DNA of 64,000 nucleotides from Vibrio harveyi NBRC 15634 = ATCC 14126 = KCTC 12724 (lineage in GTDB: Bacteria > Pseudomonadota > Gammaproteobacteria > Enterobacterales > Vibrionaceae): NCBI RefSeq assembly GCF_001591145.1, contig NZ_BCUF01000024.1, positions 20,871 through 84,870 on the forward strand, given 5' to 3'. The stretch's first letter is position 1; every line of letters begins with the position of its first letter. A program made the position numbers and the translations under genes. Below the pieces are notes generated by a model. The model saw only the letters and a program-made list of their open reading frames with translations, made no database searches and was not told the origin of the DNA. Below, in pieces: positions 30,595-38,805 of the stretch.

Positions 30595-30723
30595 TTATCT
30601 CCTAAGTAGATGGATTTACAGCTAGGCAGCAAGTTTTTCTATCCCTATGAGCATAGTTTTCTATGTGATTAGGGTAGAAAAATGAAGCGAACAACGCTGT
30701 AGATTCATATACGACGGAGATAA
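30595..30723. repeat. ERIC-like palindromic intergenic element
   Basis: About 129 bases form one long imperfect inverted repeat. The ends are TTATCTCC/GGAGATAA. Inner arms GATTTACAGC/GCTGTAGATTC and TTTTTCTATCCCTA/TAGGGTAGAAAAA follow, and CATAG-TTTT-CTATG is at the tip. Size, palindromic form and internal landmarks (GAGCATA...TATGTGATTAGGG, then ACAACGCTGTAG...TACGACGG) match the ERIC/IRU family known in enterics and vibrios. It lies between the rph terminator and the pyrE start, within the pyrE leader. Confidence 0.8.
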
Positions 30724-30750
30724 AAAAATAGCCCCCATAATGGGAGCTAT
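30721..30750 (-). terminator. rph-pyrE attenuator-type terminator
   Basis: On the minus strand ATAGCTCCC/GGGGGCTAT (one G-U pair) with a 5-base loop is followed by seven U. The stem starts 5 bases after the rph stop codon. This placement matches the E. coli pyrE attenuator, where ribosomes finishing rph prevent terminator folding when UTP is low. Confidence 0.8.
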
Positions 30751-30755
30751 CTAAA

Positions 30756-31472
30756 TCAATTGGCTAACGCCGCCTTCTGCGCTGCGACAATTTCCGTAAT
30801 GCCGACTTTCGCCGACTCTAACAGAGCCATCAGTTGCTCATGACTGAACGGTTCACCTTCTGCGGTGCCCTGAATTTCAATCATCTTGCCTTCTTCTGTC
30901 ATCACAACGTTCATGTCTGTGTCTGCCGCTGAATCTTCAACGTACTCAAGGTCACACAGAACATCATCGCCTAGCAAACCAACTGAAACTGCCGCTACGT
31001 GACCTTTCATTGGGTTTGCTTTTAGCTTGCCGCTATCCACTAGGTGTTGAAACGCGTCTGCCATTGCAACGCTTGCGCCGCTGATAGATGCAGTGCGAGT
31101 ACCGCCGTCTGCTTGGATAACATCACAGTCAACCGTGATCATGAACTCACCCATCGCTTGTAGATCAACCACTGCGCGTAGGCTACGTGCGATCAAGCGT
31201 TGGATTTCCATCGTACGACCACCTTGCTTACCGTTTGCCGCTTCACGACGAGTACGCGAGTGAGTTGCACGAGGTAGCATGCCGTATTCAGCCGTTACCC
31301 AGCCTTTACCTTGACCTTTTAGCCAACGAGGCACAGATTCTTCAACGGTCGCATTACACAACACTTTGGTGTTACCAAATTCAACTAACACTGAGCCTTC
31401 AGCGTAAGCTGTGTAGTTACGAGTAATTTTGATTGGGCGAACTTGGTCCGCCTTGCGATCGTTTGGACGCAT
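30756..31472 (-). CDS. rph: Ribonuclease PH
   Basis: RNase PH trims tRNA 3' ends by phosphorolysis. I use the ATG at 31472 (238 aa, [14 protein letters not shown]), which equals the E. coli length and leaves AAGG 9 bases upstream; an ATG two codons earlier is too close to it. [21 protein letters not shown] and the phosphate-binding [16 protein letters not shown] segment are conserved throughout. Full length, unlike the frameshifted rph of E. coli K-12. Translation to its natural end would allow UTP-dependent attenuation of pyrE. Confidence 0.97.
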   Translation of the reverse strand: MRPNDRKADQVRPIKITRNYTAYAEGSVLVEFGNTKVLCNATVEESVPRWLKGQGKGWVTAEYGMLPRATHSRTRREAANGKQGGRTMEIQRLIARSLRAVVDLQAMGEFMITVDCDVIQADGGTRTASISGASVAMADAFQHLVDSGKLKANPMKGHVAAVSVGLLGDDVLCDLEYVEDSAADTDMNVVMTEEGKMIEIQGTAEGEPFSHEQLMALLESAKVGITEIVAAQKAALAN

Positions 31473-31646
31473 GGGCATCTACCTTAAGTAATGAGGAGAA
31501 GACGATTTGGTTGGGCGCAGATTATAACGGAATCGATTAAATAAAGCTATCTGGACAATCTCGACTCAGAATAGCAAAGCCACTGCCATTTGGCTGTGCT
31601 ACTATTGCGGGGTAATTTTCAGCAAATTAGAAGACAGGAAAATTCA

Positions 31647-32513
31647 ATGATTTACAGTATGACAGCGTACGCGCGTAAAGAAGTGAAAGGCGATTGGGGT
31701 AGCGCAGTATGGGAAATCCGCAGTGTAAACCAACGCTACCTAGAAACTTATTTCCGTATGCCAGAGCAGTTCCGTGCTCTTGAGCCAGTACTGCGTGAGC
31801 GTTTTCGTAAGCGCCTAGCACGCGGCAAAGTAGAATGTAGCCTGCGTTTTGAAGCTAACCCAGCAGCAAAAGCTGAACTAAGCATCAATGAAGCACTGGC
31901 AAACCAAGTGATCAAAGCCGCTGAGCAAGTGATGCACATGACTGGTGAGCTAAGCCGCATTAACCCATTCCAAGTAATGCAATGGCCAGGTGTGATGGAA
32001 ACACCAGAGCAAAACATGGATGAGGTAAACAAAGAACTGCTTGCTGCTTTTGACGAAGCAATCAACGAGTTCATCGACGCGCGTGGTCGTGAAGGCGACA
32101 ATATGAAAGCGCTTATCGAGCAACGCCTAGAAGCGATCACTGCAGAAGTTGTAAAAGTTCGCGCACGCATGCCAGAAATCCTAGAGTGGCAACGTGAGCG
32201 TCTGTTCTCGAAGTTTGAAGATGCAAAAGTAGAGCTAGACCCATCTCGCGTTGAACAAGAACTTATCCTTCTGGCACAAAAATCAGACGTAGCAGAAGAG
32301 CTAGACCGTCTTGACTCTCACGTGAAAGAGACCACAAACATCTTGAAAAAAGGTGGTGCTGTCGGTCGTCGTCTGGACTTCATGATGCAAGAGTTCAACC
32401 GTGAATCGAACACGCTAGCGTCAAAATCTATCAGCACAGACATCACCGCATCAGGTGTTGAACTGAAAGTTCTGATTGAGCAAATGCGCGAACAGATCCA
32501 GAACATCGAGTAA
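31647..32513 (+). CDS. yicC: YicC/YloC-family endoribonuclease
   Basis: The start at 31647 (288 aa, MIYSMTAYARKEV) fits the family length (E. coli 287) and has an ACAGGAAAA ribosome site. An open frame continues 19 codons upstream without one. Typical features are SVNQRYLETYFRMPE (about 27-41), an internal coiled region, and the C-terminal GRRLDFMMQEFNRESNTLASKS block. YicC proteins are reported as RNA endonucleases that also influence small-RNA decay. It is divergent from rph with about 170 bases between and ends in its own terminator. Confidence 0.95.
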   Translation: MIYSMTAYARKEVKGDWGSAVWEIRSVNQRYLETYFRMPEQFRALEPVLRERFRKRLARGKVECSLRFEANPAAKAELSINEALANQVIKAAEQVMHMTGELSRINPFQVMQWPGVMETPEQNMDEVNKELLAAFDEAINEFIDARGREGDNMKALIEQRLEAITAEVVKVRARMPEILEWQRERLFSKFEDAKVELDPSRVEQELILLAQKSDVAEELDRLDSHVKETTNILKKGGAVGRRLDFMMQEFNRESNTLASKSISTDITASGVELKVLIEQMREQIQNIE

Positions 32514-32535
32514 TAAAAGACCTTGATGAGATATC

Positions 32536-32565
32536 AAAAAGCCTCGCACTGCGGGGCTTTTTATT
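32536..32565 (+). terminator. Terminator after yicC
   Basis: AAAAAGCCTCGC/GCGGGGCTTTTT, a 12-bp stem with one T-G pair and an ACT loop, runs into TTTTTATTT. It lies 22 bases after the stop. Confidence 0.92.
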
Positions 32566-32639
32566 TGCTGATGCTGAACTTGCTTCCTATTTATAAAACC
32601 AATAGGCTTGTGTGGTTACTTCTAAACCATTGAATCGCT

Positions 32640-34058
32640 ATGACTCGCTCGCATTGCTTCATCCTGCAACATGACTCCCCTATTTCTTTCTATCCTGATA
32701 AAAATCAGTTGATGATTGATAGTGAGGAGATTCATTTAGAACCATTGCAAGCAAAACTGCTGAGCTACTTTATCGAGAACCGTGGGAAAGTACTGAGTAC
32801 CCAGCAAATAGCCGCCGATGTCTGGCAAAGAACGCAGGTTTCCGACAACTTGGTGAGACAAGTGATCAGTCTACTGCGCAGTCAGCTTCAGGACAAAACG
32901 CGTCCATATCGCATCATTCAAACCATTCCTAAGCAAGGTTACTTATTTGATATCGAAGTGACTGAGCCAAGCATAACGCGCACTCCAATCACTGAAGAAG
33001 CCGTTTTACTTACTCGTACCACTAAGCCTAAAAACAAGCGCTTAGTTTTAGCTGTAGCGACAATCCTGACTGTTGGAATTATTGCGGCTTGGGCAGTGCA
33101 AAATGGTGACACCATTGATGACACCACGGTAATCACAGCACAACAAAGCGACGTAGTGCCCGTTTATATTCATGATATTACGCTTGATTCCACCAGCAAC
33201 TTTGAAATGGCAGAAAGCGTATATAACTATCTCTTCTATGGGTTAAATTCAGCCAAAAACCTATCTGGTTATCACTATTCTCAGTTATCCCAACAAAGTA
33301 AGCAGTCTCTTGCCAACCACGGTGTTGAGCTCAAAAGCTGGATTAAGAAAGTAGATAGCAATTATGTGCTTAGCGTCTTGGTGCAAAACAACCATCAACC
33401 CAACCAGAGCCAAAAGGTAGAGAAGACGTTTAACCAAGATAACTTCTTCGATGCTATCGGCGATGTAATTTTAGAAATCAAAGCCATCATTGCACCAATG
33501 AGTTCCGATTACGAAGTGACTAGCCATCGCGTGACTTCCATCAGTAACTATGACGATTGGAAAGTGATCTCTGAAGGGATTTCTCTTTTCTATCAAGGTA
33601 AAGGTGGTCCTGATTTTTCGGATATTGCTCAGCAGCTTAATGCGATTCAACAACAAGGGCGAGACAGCTATTTGGTCAGCGCTTTGTTGTCTTACTCTGA
33701 ATCTTTAGCTTACTTACGCGAGCACAAACAAGAAGATCGCGAACAGGCGCTTCACTCAGCTAAGCAGGCGTTCGAACTGAACCCACGCTGTGATATTGCC
33801 AACCTCACTTTGGGGCTTGCTTTGCTTATCAACCAGCACCCGAATCAAGCCTTCCCCTACTTGTTTTATGCAGCAGAAAGCACGCCAAGCCCAATCAGTT
33901 TTTACTTGCTCAGTGTGGCTGACAAACTCGCAGATAACCCGAAAGGCTCGCAATACAATTACCAACGCTATACGGAGATGAAAAAAGAGCATAACGGTCA
34001 ACTGTTTGATCTTATTGAATCTTCACAAAAAGCAAACCTATTCCAAACAGCAGAATAG
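32640..34058 (+). CDS. Membrane-anchored ToxR/CadC-type transcriptional regulator
   Basis: A 472-residue one-component regulator. An OmpR-type winged-helix DNA-binding domain occupies about residues 25-105 (LLSYFIENRGKVLSTQQIA, VSDNLVRQVISLLRSQLQD, IIQTIPKQGYLF). A single membrane helix spans 134-153, and a periplasmic domain of about 315 residues ends in TPR-like repeats (about 345-450). Like CadC and ToxR, it probably senses outside conditions and acts directly on DNA. The ribosome site is weak. Targets are unknown; the next gene downstream is a small membrane protein of unknown function. Confidence 0.88.
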   Translation: MTRSHCFILQHDSPISFYPDKNQLMIDSEEIHLEPLQAKLLSYFIENRGKVLSTQQIAADVWQRTQVSDNLVRQVISLLRSQLQDKTRPYRIIQTIPKQGYLFDIEVTEPSITRTPITEEAVLLTRTTKPKNKRLVLAVATILTVGIIAAWAVQNGDTIDDTTVITAQQSDVVPVYIHDITLDSTSNFEMAESVYNYLFYGLNSAKNLSGYHYSQLSQQSKQSLANHGVELKSWIKKVDSNYVLSVLVQNNHQPNQSQKVEKTFNQDNFFDAIGDVILEIKAIIAPMSSDYEVTSHRVTSISNYDDWKVISEGISLFYQGKGGPDFSDIAQQLNAIQQQGRDSYLVSALLSYSESLAYLREHKQEDREQALHSAKQAFELNPRCDIANLTLGLALLINQHPNQAFPYLFYAAESTPSPISFYLLSVADKLADNPKGSQYNYQRYTEMKKEHNGQLFDLIESSQKANLFQTAE

Positions 34059-34244
34059 CCTCAAATAAAGCGAAGTGAAAAATCGCTGCTCTCGCCTATT
34101 GTTCAGTCAACTTCCTCAATGCTGATGGGTATTCTGGATGTTTGATTTTTGTTTGGAGTTCAACTCGCTTGCCTTGCATCAAGCGTAAAAAACGCACCTT
34201 CCACATACTTGTAAACCAAATCATTCATTTCTTGGGATACACAC

Positions 34245-34721
34245 ATGTTGAAGAAGTTTGCTTTTCAGATCATTCCAATCCAGATCTTTCTGTTCGTCTT
34301 TTGGTTCAAAAATGGCTTTATCGATAAAGTGATGGGTGTGCTACTTGGCATCATCACGCCTGATACCGCCTATGCAGGTGATACTTGGGCTGGCTGGAAA
34401 GGTTATATCGTTGGAACGTGGGATAAGAGCCAAGTCGGTCATGCACTGCTGAGCCCAACGTTTGACTTTATGTTCCCGATTCTCATTGCTTTGCAGTGCT
34501 TACCGTTTTTATTGGTGATTCGCTCGGTGCTGGCAGGCGAGTTTATGGCTGGTAAAGAACGTCCGTGGCTACTCTATGCGGCTTTTGCATCTCTGTTCGT
34601 AACGGGTTGTATGGCTTTCACCCAAACCATTACGGGAGCAAGTGATGGGCAATATCTATGGCAATTTATTGGCTTTAGCATGGTTGCTATCATGTATCTG
34701 CGTAACGAACAAGGTAAATAG
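34245..34721 (+). CDS. Small polytopic membrane protein, unknown function
   Basis: 158 residues with about four hydrophobic segments (near 8-24, 78-98, 110-128 and 136-152) and a tryptophan-rich loop between the first and second (DTWAGWKGYIVGTWDKS). I do not recognise the family. It lies 186 bases after the ToxR/CadC-like regulator on the same strand, with no terminator visible between them, so it could be in the same unit or be its target. Its own strong terminator follows. Confidence 0.65.
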   Translation: MLKKFAFQIIPIQIFLFVFWFKNGFIDKVMGVLLGIITPDTAYAGDTWAGWKGYIVGTWDKSQVGHALLSPTFDFMFPILIALQCLPFLLVIRSVLAGEFMAGKERPWLLYAAFASLFVTGCMAFTQTITGASDGQYLWQFIGFSMVAIMYLRNEQGK

Positions 34722-34730
34722 CATTACGCC

Positions 34731-34756
34731 AAAAGCCCCAACTAAATGGGGCTTTT
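34731..34756. terminator. Bidirectional terminator
   Basis: AAAAGCCCCA/TGGGGCTTTT is a 10-bp perfect stem with a 6-base loop and flanking A and T runs. It serves the small membrane protein gene and the convergent DMT transporter gene. Confidence 0.92.
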
Positions 34757-34775
34757 TCATGATGTTTAGCCTATG

Positions 34776-35729
34776 TTAGGCATTGATATTCTTCATACAA
34801 TGTTCACATAGCACAGGCTTTTTCTCAGCAGGTTTTAGGCGAAAACGCTGCCAAAAAGCAGGCTCGGCTTTAGTCAAAAAAATACCTCCGAGCAATGGCA
34901 GCAGCAGAGCAACGGAAACTAATGACAAACTGTTACCTGCAATCCATGTTGAAAGGCTAAGCGCTATCAACGGGAAGAATAGGAAACAAATCGAGGCGGT
35001 AAACGGCGTCGACACTTGTCCAAGCTTAAAGTACGCCACGATGCCACCAACGCTAGCAAACATACCGAGATAAATCACAGCGGTAATCGAATCCATCGAG
35101 AACTGAGAAAGATCCGGCTGTTCGACAATCAGTGAGGTGATAAAGAGCAACGCTGAGGCAACAAAGCTTGGAAAGGCGTTGTAAGTCAGCACTGGAATGC
35201 CTTTACAGAACTTTTCAACAAACACGTACATCACCGAATGAATCGCGACCGCGCCGCCTAAAGCGAGAAAGCCCAGTAGATAATCCTCGCCACCTAAACT
35301 CATCTCTTTCGCCAGAATCAAAACTAAGCTCAGAACCGCAACCAAAAGACCGGCAATCTGAGATTTACGTAACCTAAGCCCAAGGAACAAGCTCGATGTC
35401 ACCATGACTGCGATTGGCATATTGGCGAAGATGATCGAAGCAAGACCTGATGAAATATACTGTTCGCCAAAAATCATCAAGGTAAATGGAATCGCGAAAT
35501 AGAAAATCGCAACCACGAACATCCAAAATACTTTTCCCTTAGGAAAGAACAGGGGTTGATTGAGGTGTTTCGCCAACATGATTAATAGCGGCGCAGCGAT
35601 CAGGAAGCGCAGACCGGTGGCAAAGATGGGCGGAATAGTTTGCACTGCCACTTCCATCGCAAACCACGTGGTGCCCCAAATCAAGCACACAGACACAAAT
35701 AAGATGATTGGTAAATGCTTATGCGTCAT
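34776..35729 (-). CDS. DMT-superfamily (EamA) transporter
   Basis: I set the start at 35729 (317 aa, MTHKHLPIILF) because GGGAGGT lies 6 bases before that ATG; the open frame runs 23 codons further without one. The protein shows two EamA repeats, about ten membrane helices (LIWGTTWFAM, PIFATGLRFLIAAPLL, then a second copy after about residue 155). A cytoplasmic tail holds a CEHC pair (KPVLCEHCMKN). EamA proteins are mostly drug/metabolite or amino-acid exporters. The substrate cannot be predicted. The CxxC tail is not a usual family feature. Confidence 0.85.
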   Translation of the reverse strand: MTHKHLPIILFVSVCLIWGTTWFAMEVAVQTIPPIFATGLRFLIAAPLLIMLAKHLNQPLFFPKGKVFWMFVVAIFYFAIPFTLMIFGEQYISSGLASIIFANMPIAVMVTSSLFLGLRLRKSQIAGLLVAVLSLVLILAKEMSLGGEDYLLGFLALGGAVAIHSVMYVFVEKFCKGIPVLTYNAFPSFVASALLFITSLIVEQPDLSQFSMDSITAVIYLGMFASVGGIVAYFKLGQVSTPFTASICFLFFPLIALSLSTWIAGNSLSLVSVALLLPLLGGIFLTKAEPAFWQRFRLKPAEKKPVLCEHCMKNINA

Positions 35730-35930
35730 GGCGACCTCCCGCTTGTCGGTTGATAACAAGGTTTGGTAGGCACGCAGCAAGGTGCTCAGTACGAGCAATT
35801 AGATTGGTTTTCATTTTTCATTCCCATCACAGGATGGTGCAAATAGGGAGCTATTTACACGCGTAACAAATTCGCACGGCATTACGTGCAGTAAAATTGT
35901 TGGCAGCGAAATGATGCTGCGAGATAGGAA

Positions 35931-36305
35931 TTAAGCTATCGGAGGACGATAGTGAGAGTGCATTTCTGCACTGGTATAGAGCGCGATTTTGCTTATCGCC
36001 AGTTCATCTCTGTAAGGTGCTTCATAAGATCTTGGCTGAGTTTCAACAACAGCCGTCCCCGATGCGTGACCATGAGAACAACACTGCTTTTCAAAGCATG
36101 TTCCGCCCGGTTCACAGCAACCTGACTCGTTCTCTTCTACCGAGCCAAAGGTCAAATCACAGTAGCTAATATGCAGAGAATCAGCCATCGCCATGTGATT
36201 CGCCGTTGATGGTATTTCTGCACGAGCGAGACCGCTTGAAAGCGCAAAAGCAATCAAGACACTCAGCAGAAAGTAAATTGTCGATGTGCTTTTCGCTAGC
36301 ATCAC
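35931..36305 (-). CDS. Cys/His-rich small exported protein
   Basis: A 124-residue protein with a signal peptide (about 1-29, ending LARA). The mature part carries a cluster of seven cysteines and two histidines over about 45 residues (ISYCDLTF...GCCEPGGTCF...QCCSHGH), then a His-containing C-terminus (MHSHYRPP). This pattern suggests metal binding or disulfides in the periplasm. I do not recognise the family. Two adjacent ATG codons are possible starts. No close partner gene is evident; it lies between the DMT exporter and psiE. Confidence 0.55.
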   Translation of the reverse strand: MMLAKSTSTIYFLLSVLIAFALSSGLARAEIPSTANHMAMADSLHISYCDLTFGSVEENESGCCEPGGTCFEKQCCSHGHASGTAVVETQPRSYEAPYRDELAISKIALYTSAEMHSHYRPPIA

Positions 36306-36440
36306 AATATCTCATCAAACAGGCAGAAAAAGAAAAGGTTAGTGTGAAGATACTCATCAATAGAGCAAGAAACAAGATGGCTTGAGATGACTTTACACTT
36401 TTTTACCCCCCAAGCCATTTGGATGCGATTTCCCTTCACG

Positions 36441-36472
36441 CAAAAATAAAGCCTCGCACTGAGCGAGGCTTA
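36441..36472 (-). terminator. Terminator of psiE
   Basis: On the minus strand AAGCCTCGC/GCGAGGCTT (loop of 5) is followed by TATTTTTG. It starts four bases after the psiE stop. Confidence 0.88.
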
Positions 36473-36475
36473 ACA

Positions 36476-36901
36476 TCATTCGTCTTTTTCGGCGGTTTGA
36501 TTATCTATATACGGCCAATAATGGTGACCAACTCGAATAACCAAGGTTGCCGCAGCCAGAATAAACGCAGCTAAAGAGAGCCATACTATCATCACGGAGT
36601 CGAGCTCTTTCATACCAAGCGTGATGTAGCGAGCAATGGCCATCATGGCAATATAAATTGGGTAACGAACGGGTATCTTACCATTCATCACGAACTGCCC
36701 GACCATGGCGAGCACTTCCAAATAGATAAACATCAATAAGATGTCATCGAGCGATACACGCTTTTGTACATAAATGTGAATAAACTCTTCCACCATCGCC
36801 CACACAGTTGCCAAAGTAATGGCGACCAGAAGCACGGCTTCAAGCACATGAAAGATTTTCAGAAATGGACGACTGAATGATTTAGGTAAATGCGACGGCA
36901 T
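36476..36901 (-). CDS. psiE: PsiE-family inner-membrane protein
   Basis: 141 residues from the ATG at 36901 (MPSHLPKSFSRPFLKIFH). A TTG two codons upstream is less likely, since GGATAG lies 8 bases before the ATG. There are four membrane helices (about 17-38, 55-75, 85-100 and 107-130). It is homologous to E. coli PsiE, which is phosphate-starvation induced and under CRP control there. The function is unknown. No Pho box was recognised by eye upstream. Confidence 0.85.
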   Translation of the reverse strand: MPSHLPKSFSRPFLKIFHVLEAVLLVAITLATVWAMVEEFIHIYVQKRVSLDDILLMFIYLEVLAMVGQFVMNGKIPVRYPIYIAMMAIARYITLGMKELDSVMIVWLSLAAFILAAATLVIRVGHHYWPYIDNQTAEKDE

Positions 36902-37004
36902 AGCCAACTATCCAAACAAATCAAAGGAATAAGTTTGCAGTGTAGCACGCTCTTTTCAAGAAGCTGAAGAGCGCCCTCTCTCAGCGAGAAAAAACACACA
37001 TAAT

Positions 37005-37034
37005 AAAAACGCTCCAACCAAGTGGAGCGTTTTT
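37005..37034. terminator. Terminator of the peptide ABC transporter operon
   Basis: AAAAACGCTCCA/TGGAGCGTTTTT, a 12-bp perfect stem with a 6-base loop and A/T runs on both sides, lies 28 bases beyond the last stop of the minus-strand operon. Confidence 0.92.
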
Positions 37035-37062
37035 CGATCATGATTTTACTCAGCGGATGGCG

Positions 37063-37902
37063 TTACGCCACTTGCTGCTTTTTTTCTGCTAAACGCTTTT
37101 TCTTGCGGTATTTCGGGTGTGTAATCGGAATCGCGGACAAGAGTTTCTTGGTGTAATCATTTTGAGGGTCTGCGTAGATTTCCTTCGCCTTACCTGCTTC
37201 CACTACTTTACCAAAATACATCACCGCCACTTTATCAGACACATGTTTCACCACAGACAAATCATGAGAGATAAAGATGATTGCAAGGTTCATTTCTTGC
37301 TGAAGTTGCAGTAACAAGTTCAAGATCTGCGCCTGAACAGACACATCCAATGCAGAGACCGACTCATCACAGATTAGCAATTTAGGTTTTAGCGCAATGG
37401 CACGAGCAATACCGATACGCTGACGTTGACCGCCAGAAAATTCGTGTGGATAACGGTTTACAGCGGTTTCAGGTAAACCGACTTTTACAAGCAACTCCTT
37501 CACCCACTGTTTTCGCTCTGCAGATGTACCAATCTTATGAATCACATACGGCTCTTCGAGAATCATACCAATCGTATGACGTTGATTGAGTGACTCCATT
37601 GGGTCCTGAAAGACAATCTGCATGTCCTTACGTAACGAACGCATTTCTTTGACGGAAAACTTGGTAATGTCTTTACCTTCAAAGAAAATCTTACCTTCTG
37701 TCGGTTCGTACAGCTTTAGGATCGTACGGCCTAGTGTGCTTTTTCCACAACCAGACTCACCGACGAGCCCAAGGGTCTCGCCCTGACCTACTGACAACGA
37801 CACACCATCAACAGCTTTAATGGTATATCCCTTCTTAAACAGTCCTTTACCAGATACAAAGTGCTGCTTAAGATTTTCAATTCTTAATACTTCTTTTGCC
37901 AT
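37063..37902 (-). CDS. Peptide ABC transporter ATPase, OppF/DppF-like
   Basis: 279 residues from the ATG at 37902, which has GAGGATG just upstream; the frame is open 11 codons further. Complete ABC ATPase: Walker A GESGCGKS, Q-loop VFQDP, signature FSGGQRQRIGIARA, Walker B LLICDESVSALD, and H-loop FISHDLSVV. A C-terminal oligopeptide-transporter extension ends in a very basic tail (KYRKKKRLAEKK). It pairs with the OppD-like ATPase 36 bases upstream and is the last gene of the five-gene operon. Confidence 0.93.
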   Translation of the reverse strand: MAKEVLRIENLKQHFVSGKGLFKKGYTIKAVDGVSLSVGQGETLGLVGESGCGKSTLGRTILKLYEPTEGKIFFEGKDITKFSVKEMRSLRKDMQIVFQDPMESLNQRHTIGMILEEPYVIHKIGTSAERKQWVKELLVKVGLPETAVNRYPHEFSGGQRQRIGIARAIALKPKLLICDESVSALDVSVQAQILNLLLQLQQEMNLAIIFISHDLSVVKHVSDKVAVMYFGKVVEAGKAKEIYADPQNDYTKKLLSAIPITHPKYRKKKRLAEKKQQVA

Positions 37903-37938
37903 AACATCCTCTTTTATGACTTGTTCACTTTGCACCAG

Positions 37939-38796
37939 TTAGCTAGCAAACATACTGGCATCAATCGGTTTAATGTCGATCATCTGCTTAGGTTCATTAT
38001 CTAAACTTGGCATCAAGCCCATCAAACGCTCTGTGTACGGGTGTTGCGGGTTGTCAAACAGTTCGAAAATTTCAGCTTTTTCGACAATACGACCGCCATA
38101 CATGACTGCCACGTCATCGCACACTTCCGCAACAACACCAAGGTCATGAGTAATGAAGATCATCGCCATACCCGTTTCTTCTTGAAGTTCATTCATTAGT
38201 TCAAGAATAGACGCCTGTACCGTTACATCCAATGCCGTAGTTGGCTCATCACAGATAAGAATGTCTGGTTTACACGCCAACGCCATCGCAATCATCACAC
38301 GCTGACGCATACCACCCGATAGATTATGCGGGTACTCATTCAAGCGTTTTTCCGGCATCGGAATTTTCACTTTCGCCAACATTTCTATCGCGTAAGCTTC
38401 ACGCTCTTTCTTACCAAGTTCAGGCCGATGCAGCTCTAACACTTCGCAAAGCTGACGACCGATTGAATGAACTGGATTCAACGCTGTCATTGGGTCTTGA
38501 AAGATGATTGAGATGCGGTCACCACGCATGGCATACATCTCTTCTGCAGGTAAGGTAACTAAATTAGTACCACGGTAGTCAATCTCACCATTGACGATAT
38601 TGCCATAAGGTTTTGGCAACAGCCCCATGATAGACATGGAGGTAACGCTCTTACCACTACCGGATTCACCTACTAGACCCAGCGTACGACCAGCGCGAAC
38701 ATCAAAATTCACACCATGCAGCACTTTTACCGGACCATCATCAGTAGTGAATTCAACCTCAAGGTCTTTAACACTCAGGATTACATCGTTTTCCAT
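37939..38796 (-). CDS. Peptide ABC transporter ATPase, OppD/DppD-like
   Basis: 285 residues: Walker A GESGSGKS, Q-loop IFQDPMTALNP, signature LSGGMRQRVMIAMA, Walker B ILICDEPTTALD, and FITHDLGVVAEV. No cysteine-rich OppD C-terminal iron-sulfur motif is seen. AAGGATG precedes the start. It is the fourth gene of the operon, 9 bases after the binding-protein gene. With the OppF-like partner it forms the nucleotide-binding pair for the two permeases. Confidence 0.93.
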   Translation of the reverse strand: MENDVILSVKDLEVEFTTDDGPVKVLHGVNFDVRAGRTLGLVGESGSGKSVTSMSIMGLLPKPYGNIVNGEIDYRGTNLVTLPAEEMYAMRGDRISIIFQDPMTALNPVHSIGRQLCEVLELHRPELGKKEREAYAIEMLAKVKIPMPEKRLNEYPHNLSGGMRQRVMIAMALACKPDILICDEPTTALDVTVQASILELMNELQEETGMAMIFITHDLGVVAEVCDDVAVMYGGRIVEKAEIFELFDNPQHPYTERLMGLMPSLDNEPKQMIDIKPIDASMFAS

Positions 38797-38805
38797 AACA
38801 CATCC

